DNA from: Rhizobium sp. BK376
GTDB taxonomy: Bacteria > Pseudomonadota > Alphaproteobacteria > Rhizobiales > Rhizobiaceae
Reading direction: 5' to 3'
Assembly (NCBI RefSeq): GCF_004341625.1
Contig: NZ_SLZG01000006.1
Span: forward strand, 186,001-250,000
Length of the DNA stretch: 64,000 nt
A program made the position numbers and the translations under genes. Shown in pieces: positions 15,807-24,601 of the stretch. Position 1 is the stretch's first letter; every line of letters begins with the position of its first letter. The notes under the pieces are model-generated. The model saw only the letters and a list, made by a program, of their open reading frames with translations. It made no database searches and was not told the origin of the DNA.

Positions 15807-18800
15807 CTAATTGACATTGGCGGCCTGCTCGACCTTTACGGTCCCGGACCGCCGCCTCCGGTATTCCTCAAGGCGTTGCAGCACCACATAGAACGAGGGG
15901 ACGAACAGGACCGCAAGGCAGGTCGAGGCGATCATGCCGCTGAAGACCGAAATGCCGATGGATTTGCGGGCCGAGGCGCCAGCGCCGCTAGCGAGCACGA
16001 GCGGCAGCACGCCAAGAATGAAGGCAAAGGAAGTCATCAGGATCGGCCGGAAACGCAGGCGGGCCGCCTCGACCGCGGCATCCAGGATTTCCATCCCCTC
16101 CTCCCGTTTTTCGCGCGCATATTCCACGATCAGAATGGCGTTCTTCGACGCGAGCGCAATCAGGAGAATGAGGCCGATCTGGGTATAGAGATTGTTGGCG
16201 ACACCCAGCGAGGTCAATGCGCCCACCGTTCCCAGAAGGGCAAGCGGCACGGCAAGCAGGACTGCCAGGGGCAGGATCCAGCTCTCATATTGACCCGCGA
16301 GCACGAAATAGACCAGCAGCATTGCAAGGGCGAAGATAAAATAGATCTGCCCGCCGACGATCTTTTCCTGATAGGACAGCGCCGTCCATTCATAGCCCGT
16401 GCCCGGCGGAAGCGTTCGGTCGGCGATCTGCTCCATGATATCGAGCGCCTGGCCGGAGCTGAAGCCTTGAGCCGCGCCGCCGACAATGGTGGCTGTTGGA
16501 TAGAGATTGTAGAGGCTGATCAGGGACGGACCTTGCTCGATCGAGACATCGAGAACGGTTCCAAGCGGCACCATCGTGCCGTCGCCGGCCTTGACCTTGT
16601 AGTTGCGGATATCATCCGGCCTGACGCGAAAATCGGATGCCGCCTGAATGTAGACCTGGAAGGTGCGCCCGAACTTGTTGAATTGGGTTACATAACTGGA
16701 GCCGACATAGCTCGACAAAGCCGAGAAAACCTGGCCGACCGTGATGCCGAGCTTTTCCGCCTTGATACGATCGACGGCTACGGAGAGTTGCGGCACGGTC
16801 GCGCGGAAGGATGTGCTCAGCCGCTGCAGCGATGATTGGGCATTGCCGCTCTTGACGATCGTATCTGCCAGGGATTGCAGCAGCGGATAATCGAAATCGC
16901 CATTCTTGATCAGGACTTGCATCGTGAAGCCATTGGCGTTGCCGATGCCCTGGATCGGTGGAGGCACGACCACAAGGGTCTTGGCGCTCAAGACAACCTG
17001 CAGCGATTGATTGAGGTGTTCATATATCGACAACAGGTCCTGCCCTTTCACCTTGCCGCGCTCGCCCCAGTCTTTGAGAACCACGTAGGCAACGCCGGCA
17101 TTCTGAAGGCTGGCGTTGTTGTCGAGGATGGAGATGCCGCTGATCGTCAGCACTTGGTCGACCCCCGGCGTCGCCTGCGCGATCTTGCCGACCTGCGACA
17201 TGACGGCGTCGGTCCGCTCCTTCGAGGCGCCATCCGGCAATTGGGCGGCAATCAGGACATAGCCCTGATCCTCGACCGGCAGGAAGGCAGTCGGCAGGCG
17301 CGTAAGCCCCCAAACGGCAACGCCAATCAGGGCCAGCCCAACCAGGACGATGATGGCGCTGTGATGAACCATTCCGCTGATCAGCCCGGTATAGTGCCGT
17401 TCCGCCCAGGCATAGCCCCTGTTGAAACCACGATAGAAGACGTTGCGCCTCTCCGGCGGCACCGGCGGCCTTAGCCAGAGGGCGCATTGGGTGGGTTTCA
17501 GCGTCATCGCGTTGATCGCGCTGATCAGAGCAGTCGCCGCAATCACCAGGGCGAACTGCTTATAGAGCTGACCGGTCAAGCCAGGCAGAAACGCGGCTGG
17601 AAGGAACACCGCCATCAGGACGAGCGTAATGCCGATGACAGGCCCGAAAAGCTCGTCCATCGCCTTCTCGGCCGCCTCCCTGCCGGACATGCCTTCCTCG
17701 ATGTGGCGAGCGACCCCTTCGACAATCACGATCGCGTCGTCGACGACGATGCCGATGGCAAGAACGATGGCAAAGAGCGTGGAGAGGTTGACCGTGAACC
17801 CCAGCGCCGCCATGGCTGCGAAAGCGCCGATGATCGTGACGGGCACCGTTGTGGCGGGGACGAGCATTGCGCGCCAATCCTGAAGGAAGATCAGGATGAC
17901 GATGAGAACAAGAACGCCGGCTTCGATCAACGTCATATAGACCTCGTTGATCGAGGCTTTGACGAATTTTGTCGTATCGAAGGGGATTTCGTAGGTAAGT
18001 CCCTGCGGAAAGCCCTTGGCGAGTTCCGCCATTTTTGTTCTGACTTCCTGGGCTACCGTGATTGCATTTGCTTCCGGCAACTGTGAAACGCCAATGCCCG
18101 TCGCCGGATTGCCATTCTGCATGAAGGACTGGCTGTAGGTCTGGGCCCCCAGCTCGACACGGCCGATGTCGCGCACCCGGGTTACGCGGCCGCCCTGCTG
18201 CGGGTCGACCTTGAGGATGATGTTCTCATAATCCGGAGCGTCGTTCAGTCGCCCGTTGATGTTCAGCGTATACTGAAAATCCTGCCCCTTCGGCACCGGC
18301 GGAGTGCCGACCTGACCGGCGGCGACTTCCTGGCTCTGCTGCTGGACGACATTGATGACATCCTGTGGGGTCAGGCCTCGCGCCTGCAGCAGGTTCGGAT
18401 CCATCCAGATCCGCATCGCATATTGACCGGCACCGAAGACGGTCACATTGCCGACGCCTGGAAGGCGCGCCAGCTCGTTCTGCAGATTGATGACCGCATA
18501 ATTGGAGAGAAACAGGCTGTCGTAGCGGGCGTCAGGCGAGGTCAGGGTGACGAAACCGAGGATCGCGGTCGACTTCTTCTGGGTCGTGACGCCCTGAACC
18601 TGCACCGCATCCGGCAGCGACGACATCGCAATCGCCACCCGGTTCTGGACCAGAACCTGAGCCTGATCCGGATCCGTGCCGATCGCGAAAGTGACGATCA
18701 GGGAATATGTACCGTCGCTGGCGCTTGTCGACTGCATGTAGAGCATGTTCTGCACGCCATTGACCTGCTGCTCGATTGGCAGCGCGACGGTATTGATGAG

Positions 18801-18971
18801 CGTCTTGGCGCTGGCGCCCGGAAAACGCGTCGTGACCTGCACCGTGGGCGGAACAACATTCGGATATTGCGCGACGGGCAGCTGGAAGAGCGCAACCGCA
18901 CCGATGAGCACGAAGACCAACGCCAGAACGTTGGCGAGCACCGGCCGTTCGATGAAGAAGCGCGAAATCAT
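15807..18971 (-). CDS. RND multidrug efflux permease (HAE1, AcrB/MexB-type)
   Basis: A full-length (1054 aa) inner-membrane proton-driven drug exporter. It opens [27 protein letters not shown], the usual first helix. Helix 4 carries the proton-relay pair Asp-Asp in [14 protein letters not shown] (about residue 408), and helix 10 carries Lys in [13 protein letters not shown] (about residue 935). Periplasmic porter domains lie between helices 1-2 and 7-8. The C-terminal cytoplasmic tail is short and basic. It is the second gene of a minus-strand pair with the adaptor at 19014, from which it is separated by 42 nt, with its own GGAGG site. No outer-membrane channel gene is adjacent, so it presumably borrows a TolC homologue. 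Confidence 0.95.
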   Translation of the reverse strand: MISRFFIERPVLANVLALVFVLIGAVALFQLPVAQYPNVVPPTVQVTTRFPGASAKTLINTVALPIEQQVNGVQNMLYMQSTSASDGTYSLIVTFAIGTDPDQAQVLVQNRVAIAMSSLPDAVQVQGVTTQKKSTAILGFVTLTSPDARYDSLFLSNYAVINLQNELARLPGVGNVTVFGAGQYAMRIWMDPNLLQARGLTPQDVINVVQQQSQEVAAGQVGTPPVPKGQDFQYTLNINGRLNDAPDYENIILKVDPQQGGRVTRVRDIGRVELGAQTYSQSFMQNGNPATGIGVSQLPEANAITVAQEVRTKMAELAKGFPQGLTYEIPFDTTKFVKASINEVYMTLIEAGVLVLIVILIFLQDWRAMLVPATTVPVTIIGAFAAMAALGFTVNLSTLFAIVLAIGIVVDDAIVIVEGVARHIEEGMSGREAAEKAMDELFGPVIGITLVLMAVFLPAAFLPGLTGQLYKQFALVIAATALISAINAMTLKPTQCALWLRPPVPPERRNVFYRGFNRGYAWAERHYTGLISGMVHHSAIIVLVGLALIGVAVWGLTRLPTAFLPVEDQGYVLIAAQLPDGASKERTDAVMSQVGKIAQATPGVDQVLTISGISILDNNASLQNAGVAYVVLKDWGERGKVKGQDLLSIYEHLNQSLQVVLSAKTLVVVPPPIQGIGNANGFTMQVLIKNGDFDYPLLQSLADTIVKSGNAQSSLQRLSTSFRATVPQLSVAVDRIKAEKLGITVGQVFSALSSYVGSSYVTQFNKFGRTFQVYIQAASDFRVRPDDIRNYKVKAGDGTMVPLGTVLDVSIEQGPSLISLYNLYPTATIVGGAAQGFSSGQALDIMEQIADRTLPPGTGYEWTALSYQEKIVGGQIYFIFALAMLLVYFVLAGQYESWILPLAVLLAVPLALLGTVGALTSLGVANNLYTQIGLILLIALASKNAILIVEYAREKREEGMEILDAAVEAARLRFRPILMTSFAFILGVLPLVLASGAGASARKSIGISVFSGMIASTCLAVLFVPSFYVVLQRLEEYRRRRSGTVKVEQAANVN

Positions 18972-19013
18972 ACTGTTGCCTCCGGTGTTCGGATGAAGAC
19001 GGTAGCGAAATCA

Positions 19014-20210
19014 CTATTGGGAGGCGGTCGTGGCGGTAGTGCCCGATGCGTCTGCGGTGACAGAATTCATGTCTGACTTTTCAGGCGCGACCTTGCTGCC
19101 GGGGATCGCCTGCTGAATGCCATGTGTCACGACCCACTCGTCGGCATCGAGACCGGATATAATCACCCGCAGAGCACCTTCCTTCTGCCCGGTCTTCACC
19201 TGTCTCTGCTCGACCACGTCGTCCTTGCCGAGCACCAGCAGGTAATTGCCCTGCTGGTTGGTGCCGAGTGCGTCGTCCCGCACCAGAAGCGCCTTGTCAT
19301 CGTGGCCAACCGGCACGCGCACCCTGACGAACATCCCCGGAAGCATGGCACGGTTCTTGTTGTCGAAGAGTGCCCGGACCTGGAGCGTGCCGGTAGATGA
19401 ATCGATCTGCGGCGAGACATAATCGAGATGCCCCTTGTGCGGATAGCCGTCCTCGTTTTGCAGCCCGATTTCTGCTGGTATCTTTGGAAGATCTAGCTGC
19501 GAGAGCGTGGAATGTTGCTTGGCGAGACTGGCTTTGATCGCAAGCACCTGCGTTTCGCTGACGCTGAAATAGGCATAGAGCGGATCCATCTGAACGATGG
19601 TCGCAAGCTGCGTCGGGCCGGAGACACCGACCAGCGCGCCGACATCGACAAGATGATTGGTCATCGTCCCGTCGAAAGGCGCCACGACCTGTGTGTACCC
19701 CAAATTGATCTCTGCCAATTCGACACTCGCCTGGGCGTTGGCGATGGTGGCATTTGCCTGATCGAGCGTCGCCTTGGCGCTATCAACCGCTGTCTGGGTC
19801 GTCACGTTCTGCCTCAGCAGGTTGACCTGCCGGTCATATTCCTGCTTGGCGCCGACCTGAGATGCCTGAGAGGAAGCAAGGGTCGCCTTCGCCTGGTCCA
19901 GCTGTGCCTGATATGTATTTCTCTGGATTCCGAAAAGCTGCGTGCCCTTCGTAACCGCTGTACCATCCTGATAGTCGATGGATTCGATAAAGCCCTGGAC
20001 CCGCGCCTCGATATCGACAGAGTTGATGGCAGCGGTGTTGCCGGTCAGTTCGAAATATTGCGTCACGGGCTGTTGCAGCGGCTGCGCCACCATCACTTTG
20101 GGCGGCGGCGGCGGCGCATATGTGTTGCCGCTCCCCTCGCAGGCGACGAGAAATGCGACGCTGAACAGCGCGAGAAAAACCTGCGGGCATTGACGACACG
20201 TTCCACGCAT
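19014..20210 (-). CDS. RND efflux periplasmic adaptor lipoprotein (AcrA/MexA-type)
   Basis: A 398-aa membrane fusion protein. The N-terminus has a lipoprotein signal with lipobox LVAC around residue 24 (FLALFSVAFLVACEGSG). The first lipoyl half is near SVDIEARVQGFIESIDYQDG, and a coiled-coil hairpin rich in Ala/Gln (QAKATLASSQAS...) leads to the second lipoyl half at INLGYTQVVAPFDGTM. The beta-barrel and membrane-proximal domains end at about residue 375, followed by a Thr/Ala-rich tail. It heads the operon with the RND permease, and a GAGGGGG ribosome site supports ATG 20210. No regulator gene is adjacent; an inverted repeat about 80 nt upstream may bind an unlinked one. Confidence 0.93.
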   Translation of the reverse strand: MRGTCRQCPQVFLALFSVAFLVACEGSGNTYAPPPPPKVMVAQPLQQPVTQYFELTGNTAAINSVDIEARVQGFIESIDYQDGTAVTKGTQLFGIQRNTYQAQLDQAKATLASSQASQVGAKQEYDRQVNLLRQNVTTQTAVDSAKATLDQANATIANAQASVELAEINLGYTQVVAPFDGTMTNHLVDVGALVGVSGPTQLATIVQMDPLYAYFSVSETQVLAIKASLAKQHSTLSQLDLPKIPAEIGLQNEDGYPHKGHLDYVSPQIDSSTGTLQVRALFDNKNRAMLPGMFVRVRVPVGHDDKALLVRDDALGTNQQGNYLLVLGKDDVVEQRQVKTGQKEGALRVIISGLDADEWVVTHGIQQAIPGSKVAPEKSDMNSVTADASGTTATTASQ

Positions 20211-20290
20211 TCTGCAGCCCCCTCGACATGCCTACGTGATCCAGTCCCATGCGCACCTTGCCTCGCCATACAGCTTTAAGATCAAGGTAG

Positions 20291-20314
20291 CGGCAATATG
20301 AAGCGCCATTGCCG
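20291..20314. promoter_or_regulatory. Inverted repeat upstream of the RND operon
   Basis: A perfect 7-bp inverted repeat CGGCAAT/ATTGCCG with a 10-nt spacer lies about 80 nt upstream of the adaptor start, in the 202-nt gap between adaptor and antiporter genes. A further ATTGCAAT copy-like piece follows. Position suits a repressor site for the efflux pair, but no adjacent regulator supports this. Confidence 0.35.
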
Positions 20315-20412
20315 AAAATTGCAATAACCCACCGAATGCAATTCGTATGAACAATCGACCTTTTTCGCCGGCAGATTCCATCAATCGTTCGACGAACAGG
20401 ATGGTCGGCGTC

Positions 20413-21543
20413 TCAACTCTGAAAGATAAGCAGCAGATAAGAGACGAAAAGCACGAGATGGATCGCGCCCTGCATGAGGTGAGTGCGGCCGCTGGCAAAG
20501 GTGATGATGCTGACTGCAAGAGTGAGCAAAAGCATCACCAGATCGCTGTGTTCCAGCCCCAATGTCACGGGATGCCCATAGAGATGGCTGATGGCGAGCA
20601 TGGCAGGCACGGTCAGTCCAATGGTCGAAAGCACGGAGCCTAGAAAGATATTGATCGAGCGCTGCAGATGATTGGCAATGGAGGCCCGCACTGCGCTGAT
20701 CGCCTCCGGCGTCGCCACCAGCACGGCCATGACGACACCCCCGAATGCGGCGGGAGCGTGCAGGGTTTCGATGACATAGTCGATCGGCAGTGCCAATTGC
20801 TCGACCAAATAGACGACAGGCAACATATAGGCGAATAGCAGCACCGCGTGCAGCCATATCGGCTCGGGCGCCGGCATGCGTTCCGGCGCGTTATGATATT
20901 CTTCCGCTTCCGTGAAATAGTCGTGTTGACGACCTGTCTGAAGCACCAGGAACGTGCAGTAAAGGCCAACGGAAATAACACCCAGCACGAATTGCCTTGG
21001 AGCGGAGGGATGCTGCCCGCCTTCGGCATAGAGAAAGCTGGGCAGAACCAGAGTTAGGGTCGCGAGCGGCACGATAACGCCAAGATAAGCGTTGGCGCCT
21101 TGGAGATTATGGTGCTGCTCAGGCCGCCGCCAAGCGCCAAGCAGCAGGGATAGGCCAACCATGCCGTTGAGAATGATCATGACGACGGCGAAAAGCGTGT
21201 CCCGTGCTAGCGTCGGATTGTTGTCGCCGTGGAGCATCACCGCGGAAATGGCCATAACCTCGATCGAGGTGACAGCGAGCGTCAGGATCAAGGTGCCATA
21301 GGGCTCACCCAGCCGCTCGGCAAGATGATCCGCATGTCGCACGACGGAAAGTGCGGAACCAAGCACGGCGCTGAAAAGCCAAAGAAAGATAAACGCAAAC
21401 CAGACCGGTTGGGACAAATGCTGAAACAGCCGCCCTTCAAAGGCAAAAAAGGCCAGGCTGGTGAGGACGCTGACGCCCAGGAACCATTCCTCGCGTACAA
21501 GACGACCGATATTACCAGGGTGTATGACAGCAGTATCAGCCAT
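20413..21543 (-). CDS. ChaA-like Ca2+(Na+)/H+ antiporter
   Basis: A 376-aa integral membrane protein of the CaCA superfamily. It has the two inverted alpha-repeats that form the ion path. The first is EPYGTLILTLAVTSIEVMAIS and the second ATPEAISAVRASIANHLQRS followed by INIFLGSVLSTIGLTVP. Each carries the essential glutamate. A long hydrophilic linker with an acidic patch (YFTEAEEYHNAPE) joins the two halves. ATG 21543 is preferred to the TTG at 21564, although neither has a strong ribosome site. ChaA exchangers export Ca2+, Na+ or K+ at high pH or salt. It is followed by the RND pair on the same strand but 202 nt away, so it probably has its own transcript. Confidence 0.85.
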   Translation of the reverse strand: MADTAVIHPGNIGRLVREEWFLGVSVLTSLAFFAFEGRLFQHLSQPVWFAFIFLWLFSAVLGSALSVVRHADHLAERLGEPYGTLILTLAVTSIEVMAISAVMLHGDNNPTLARDTLFAVVMIILNGMVGLSLLLGAWRRPEQHHNLQGANAYLGVIVPLATLTLVLPSFLYAEGGQHPSAPRQFVLGVISVGLYCTFLVLQTGRQHDYFTEAEEYHNAPERMPAPEPIWLHAVLLFAYMLPVVYLVEQLALPIDYVIETLHAPAAFGGVVMAVLVATPEAISAVRASIANHLQRSINIFLGSVLSTIGLTVPAMLAISHLYGHPVTLGLEHSDLVMLLLTLAVSIITFASGRTHLMQGAIHLVLFVSYLLLIFQS

Positions 21544-21873
21544 CGAACCAACATCCGCCCGCAACTGCCAAAAAAGCGATGATCACCGCACGTCCCCCAT
21601 CAGATGGCTTGATCTGATCTGCCTGACGCGCATGTTGCCGGAAATCAACCTGAAATGTCTAGCCTGCTCTCATCAGGTCGCCTTTTTCCGCCTCAGAAAT
21701 CGGGAACATCTGGATTGCGCGCCATCAACCACATGGCGATCGCTATTCTCTCATATTTCGCCTATCCAGCGCATTCCATTCGACATCTCTTATGAACGGA
21801 TGTATGCTTTTTCCAGTTCATTTCGACTTGCTGACCACGGATGAACTGGCAGCAGGGCTCAAATGAAAGAAGA

Positions 21874-21897
21874 AGGTCGGGCTTGCCCGGCCTTTTT
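21874..21897. terminator. Bidirectional rho-independent terminator
   Basis: A 9-bp stem AGGTCGGGC/GCCCGGCCT with a TT loop (one G-U pair on the plus-strand RNA) is followed by TTTTTC on the plus strand. On the minus strand it is preceded by A-rich DNA, giving TCTTCTTT. It lies just beyond the HPP/CBS gene (stop at 21917) and so most likely ends that transcript. The surrounding 373-nt gap (21544-21916) holds no other recognised feature. Confidence 0.7.
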
Positions 21898-21916
21898 CAG
21901 TTTTGGCTTCCGGGCC

Positions 21917-23038
21917 TTATGCCACCGCTTCCGAAATTTTTGCTTTCGGCAGGGAGCGCGCAACAGCAGTCAGAATATCCGTCTGGGAAATGAGGCCGAT
22001 CACGTGGCGCTCCGCATCGACGATGATGACTGCATGCGTTCGGCCGTCCGTCAGCACCGGTAGCAATCCGAGAGCCGGGTCGTTCGCGGAGGCACTGGCG
22101 GCCGGCGAAAGATGATCACTGACACGGCCGTGACCATCGGAAAGTTCTCTAAGGCCGACGGTTCCGAGTAGCCGGCCGGTGCTATCCTTGACCGGAAGCG
22201 TTCGAATATTGTGCTTCAACAGAAGCGAGCGCGCTTCATCGCTTGGCGTCTCCTGCCCGACCGATACGATATCGCGGGACATGATATCGCTGCAAAGAAT
22301 ATCCCCATGAGACCGGATTGCGGCCTGTAGCTCGACCTGATGCAGCACGCGGGAGAGATCGCCGCGGTCTATGTCGAACGTCTCGTCGAGCGCGGCGAGC
22401 GCCATATCAATATCTTCTTCCCGAAAACCCACCCTCTCGGCTGATGGGGGATCCTGAGTCCGATGCGTATTGACGGCTGCAGCCAGCGCGACATGCGGAT
22501 ATTGCCGCCTTGCGAGTTTGTGGAACAGCAGGCCGAGGGCAACCAGAATGCAGGAGTTGAGCCCCACCGGCACCAGAGGGAAAAGTATCCCCCAACTCGC
22601 TACCGCCGGCCCTCCAAGCACTGCCGTCAGGGCAGCCGCGCCGCCTGGAGGGTGCAGGGAACGTGTAAACGTCATAGCGCCGATTGCCAATGATACGCCA
22701 ACGCCAATCGCCAGGATTGGTTCATGGATGAAATACGCTGCAATGACACCCATCAGCGCAGATATCGTGTTGCCGCCGATGATGGACCATGGTTGCGCCA
22801 GCGGACTAGCCGGCACTGCGAACAGCAACACCGCGGAAGCGCCAATAGGCGCCACGATCAGCGGGAGAGCCGGCCCCTGACCGAAAAGATAGCCACAGAT
22901 CGTGCCCGTCAGGGCAATGCCGATGAGCGCGCCGAGACACGCAAGCAGGCGTTCGCGCAATGTTGCGCCGGCAAGCATCGGGTGAAACAGCCGAAGATGA
23001 CGGCTCGGGGCGGAAGAGGGTTCTGTGGATTTCGACAT
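21917..23038 (-). CDS. HPP-family membrane protein with CBS pair
   Basis: A 373-aa protein with two parts. Residues about 20-175 form the HPP domain, four or five membrane helices carrying the diagnostic SLHPPGGAAAL. HPP proteins of cyanobacteria and plants transport nitrite across membranes, so a small-anion transporter is possible here. Residues about 245-365 are two CBS motifs (SDIMSRDIVSVGQ...NIRTLPVKDSTGRLLGTVGLREL and HAVIIVDAERHVIGLISQTDIL), which usually bind adenine nucleotides and gate transport. The ATG at 23038 is preferred; the frame is open to TTG 23047. It lies downstream of the old yellow enzyme on the same strand, separated by 235 nt with two hairpins. Confidence 0.87.
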   Translation of the reverse strand: MSKSTEPSSAPSRHLRLFHPMLAGATLRERLLACLGALIGIALTGTICGYLFGQGPALPLIVAPIGASAVLLFAVPASPLAQPWSIIGGNTISALMGVIAAYFIHEPILAIGVGVSLAIGAMTFTRSLHPPGGAAALTAVLGGPAVASWGILFPLVPVGLNSCILVALGLLFHKLARRQYPHVALAAAVNTHRTQDPPSAERVGFREEDIDMALAALDETFDIDRGDLSRVLHQVELQAAIRSHGDILCSDIMSRDIVSVGQETPSDEARSLLLKHNIRTLPVKDSTGRLLGTVGLRELSDGHGRVSDHLSPAASASANDPALGLLPVLTDGRTHAVIIVDAERHVIGLISQTDILTAVARSLPKAKISEAVA

Positions 23039-23079
23039 CGGGACCAAAAGCGCGGCAACAGGCCGTATTGACGATTGAA

Positions 23080-23149
23080 GGCTTCAGTCGAAGCCGCCTC
23101 TCCAGAGTTAAAGGCGACAGCAGGAATCCCCGGTCTTCAGTGAAGACCG
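23080..23149. other. Two related hairpins between OYE and HPP genes
   Basis: Two inverted repeats share a TTCAGT centre: GGCTTC-AGTC-GAAGCC at 23080-23095, and CGGTCTTC-AGT-GAAGACCG at 23131-23149 (8-bp perfect stem). Neither is followed by a U-run. They could attenuate read-through from the OYE gene into the HPP gene, or act as a processing site. Confidence 0.45.
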
Positions 23150-23273
23150 ATCGCTGGCTGAAGCAGATGACAGGGCACGAGATATGCGACGCTCCAACCG
23201 ATATGGCAAGAACGTCGCTACCCACTTATGGCCAATTCGGCGAAATCCGTTTCAATCTTCTCCTGATGTCAGG

Positions 23274-24386
23274 TCACCGAGGCTCGGTGATGAAGAGATC
23301 CTTGTATTGCCGCGGCTGGGAACGAAGATATTGATTGGGCGCATGAACCTGTCCGCCCAGTTCGGCAGCGGCGTGCCACGGCCAATGCGGATCGTAGAGG
23401 ATCCCTCGGGCCAGCGCGATCAGATCTGCATCCCCGGTCGAGATGATTGCTTCTGCCTGCTCGAACTCGGTGATGAGCCCGACGGCAACGATCGGGATGC
23501 TGACGGCGGCCTTGACCGCACGAGCGAGCGGCACCTGATAGCTTGGCCCGATCGGGATCTGTTGAGCAGGATGCAGCCCTCCGCTCGAAACGTGGATCGC
23601 GTCGCAGCCATGGGCTTCCAGCCGGGTAGCAAACTCGATCGTCTGCTCCGCATCCCAACCGCCTTCGACCCAATCGGTGGCCGAGACGCGCATGGTCACC
23701 GCCTTATCAGCAGGGAAAGCGGCGCGAACCGCGTCAAACACTTCCAGCGGAAAACGCATGCGGTTCTCGAGGCTGCCGCCATATTCATCGTCGCGGCGGT
23801 TCGACAGCGGCGAAAGAAACTGGTGAAGGAGATAGCCATGTGCAGCGTGAAGCTGGATGAAGCCCAGCCCAAGCCGCGCGGCGCGGACTGCAGACGCTGC
23901 GAAAGCATCCCGAACGCGCCGGAGGCCATCCAGGTTCAAATCCATCGGTGCAAAATAGCCATCCGCAAAGGGAATTCCTGATGGCGCCTCGGTCTCCCAA
24001 CCATGCGGATCTTCGGGAGAATACTGCCCGCTGCCCGTCCAGGGCACCAGCGTTGAGGCCTTGCGGCCGGCGTGGCTGAGCTGAATTCCGATCGGCATAT
24101 CCGACCACCGCCGAATGCTCTCAAGAACCCGACCCATCGCAGCTTCGGTCTCGTCGTTCCACAGCCCGACATCCGCATAGGTGATGCGGCCTTCCGGAAG
24201 GACGGCGGTTGCTTCGATCGTCAGCAGCGCAGCGCCCGAGAGCGCGAGCTGGCCGAGATGGATCAGATGCCAGTCCGTCATGCATCCGTTTTCGGCCGAA
24301 TATTGACACATGGGCGCAATCACGATGCGGTTCGGCAGGGTGAGATTGCGAACGTTAAATGGTTTGAACAAAGCGGGCTGTGCCAT
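23274..24386 (-). CDS. NADH:flavin oxidoreductase, old yellow enzyme (YqjM-like)
   Basis: A 370-aa FMN-dependent ene-reductase with the (beta/alpha)8 fold. The protein starts ALFKPFNVRNLTLPNRIVIAPMCQYSAENG. Cys27 and Tyr29 in PMCQYS mark the thermophilic-like/YqjM class, in which this cysteine tunes the flavin. The substrate-binding histidine pair lies at IQLSHAGRKAS and in FIQLHAAHGYLLHQFLSPLSN. RRDDEYGGSLENR is the family signature. It reduces activated C=C bonds of enones, maleimides or nitro compounds with NAD(P)H. An AAGGA site precedes ATG 24386. It follows the molybdoenzyme gene on the same strand, 215 nt away. Confidence 0.92.
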   Translation of the reverse strand: MAQPALFKPFNVRNLTLPNRIVIAPMCQYSAENGCMTDWHLIHLGQLALSGAALLTIEATAVLPEGRITYADVGLWNDETEAAMGRVLESIRRWSDMPIGIQLSHAGRKASTLVPWTGSGQYSPEDPHGWETEAPSGIPFADGYFAPMDLNLDGLRRVRDAFAASAVRAARLGLGFIQLHAAHGYLLHQFLSPLSNRRDDEYGGSLENRMRFPLEVFDAVRAAFPADKAVTMRVSATDWVEGGWDAEQTIEFATRLEAHGCDAIHVSSGGLHPAQQIPIGPSYQVPLARAVKAAVSIPIVAVGLITEFEQAEAIISTGDADLIALARGILYDPHWPWHAAAELGGQVHAPNQYLRSQPRQYKDLFITEPR

Positions 24387-24494
24387 GGCGAACTATCCTT
24401 ATGCAGTGCAGCGAAAAGAAGCGATCCGTAAATGTCTCACGCGGCCCGGCTCGAAAAGCCAGGCATGAAGCCAACGGCAGTTTAGGACCGTGAC

Positions 24495-24509
24495 CTTGAG
24501 AATCTCAAG
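24495..24509. promoter_or_regulatory. Perfect palindrome upstream of the OYE gene
   Basis: CTTGAGA-A-TCTCAAG is a perfect 7+1+7 palindrome about 110 nt upstream of the ene-reductase start, inside the 215-nt gap after the molybdoenzyme gene. The symmetry suits a dimeric repressor. No adjacent regulator can be assigned, and no gene is seen in the gap. Confidence 0.4.
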
Positions 24510-24601
24510 TATGTCTCTCATGGCCCGAAGCAGCCGCAAACGCCAGCCACGGCCGCAGCCATTCACGAAAGCTTGCGCGCTCAATCTCGCAAATTCCGCC
24601 T

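Noticed and set aside
15789..16835. Long plus-strand frame opposite the RND permease
   Set aside because: Antisense shadow of the strongly supported AcrB-type gene; product is Arg/Gln/His-rich without domains.
21461..21844. 127-codon frame in the gap between ChaA and HPP genes
   Set aside because: No ribosome site, overlaps the ChaA start antisense, and has no domain; the gap is best explained by promoter and terminator.
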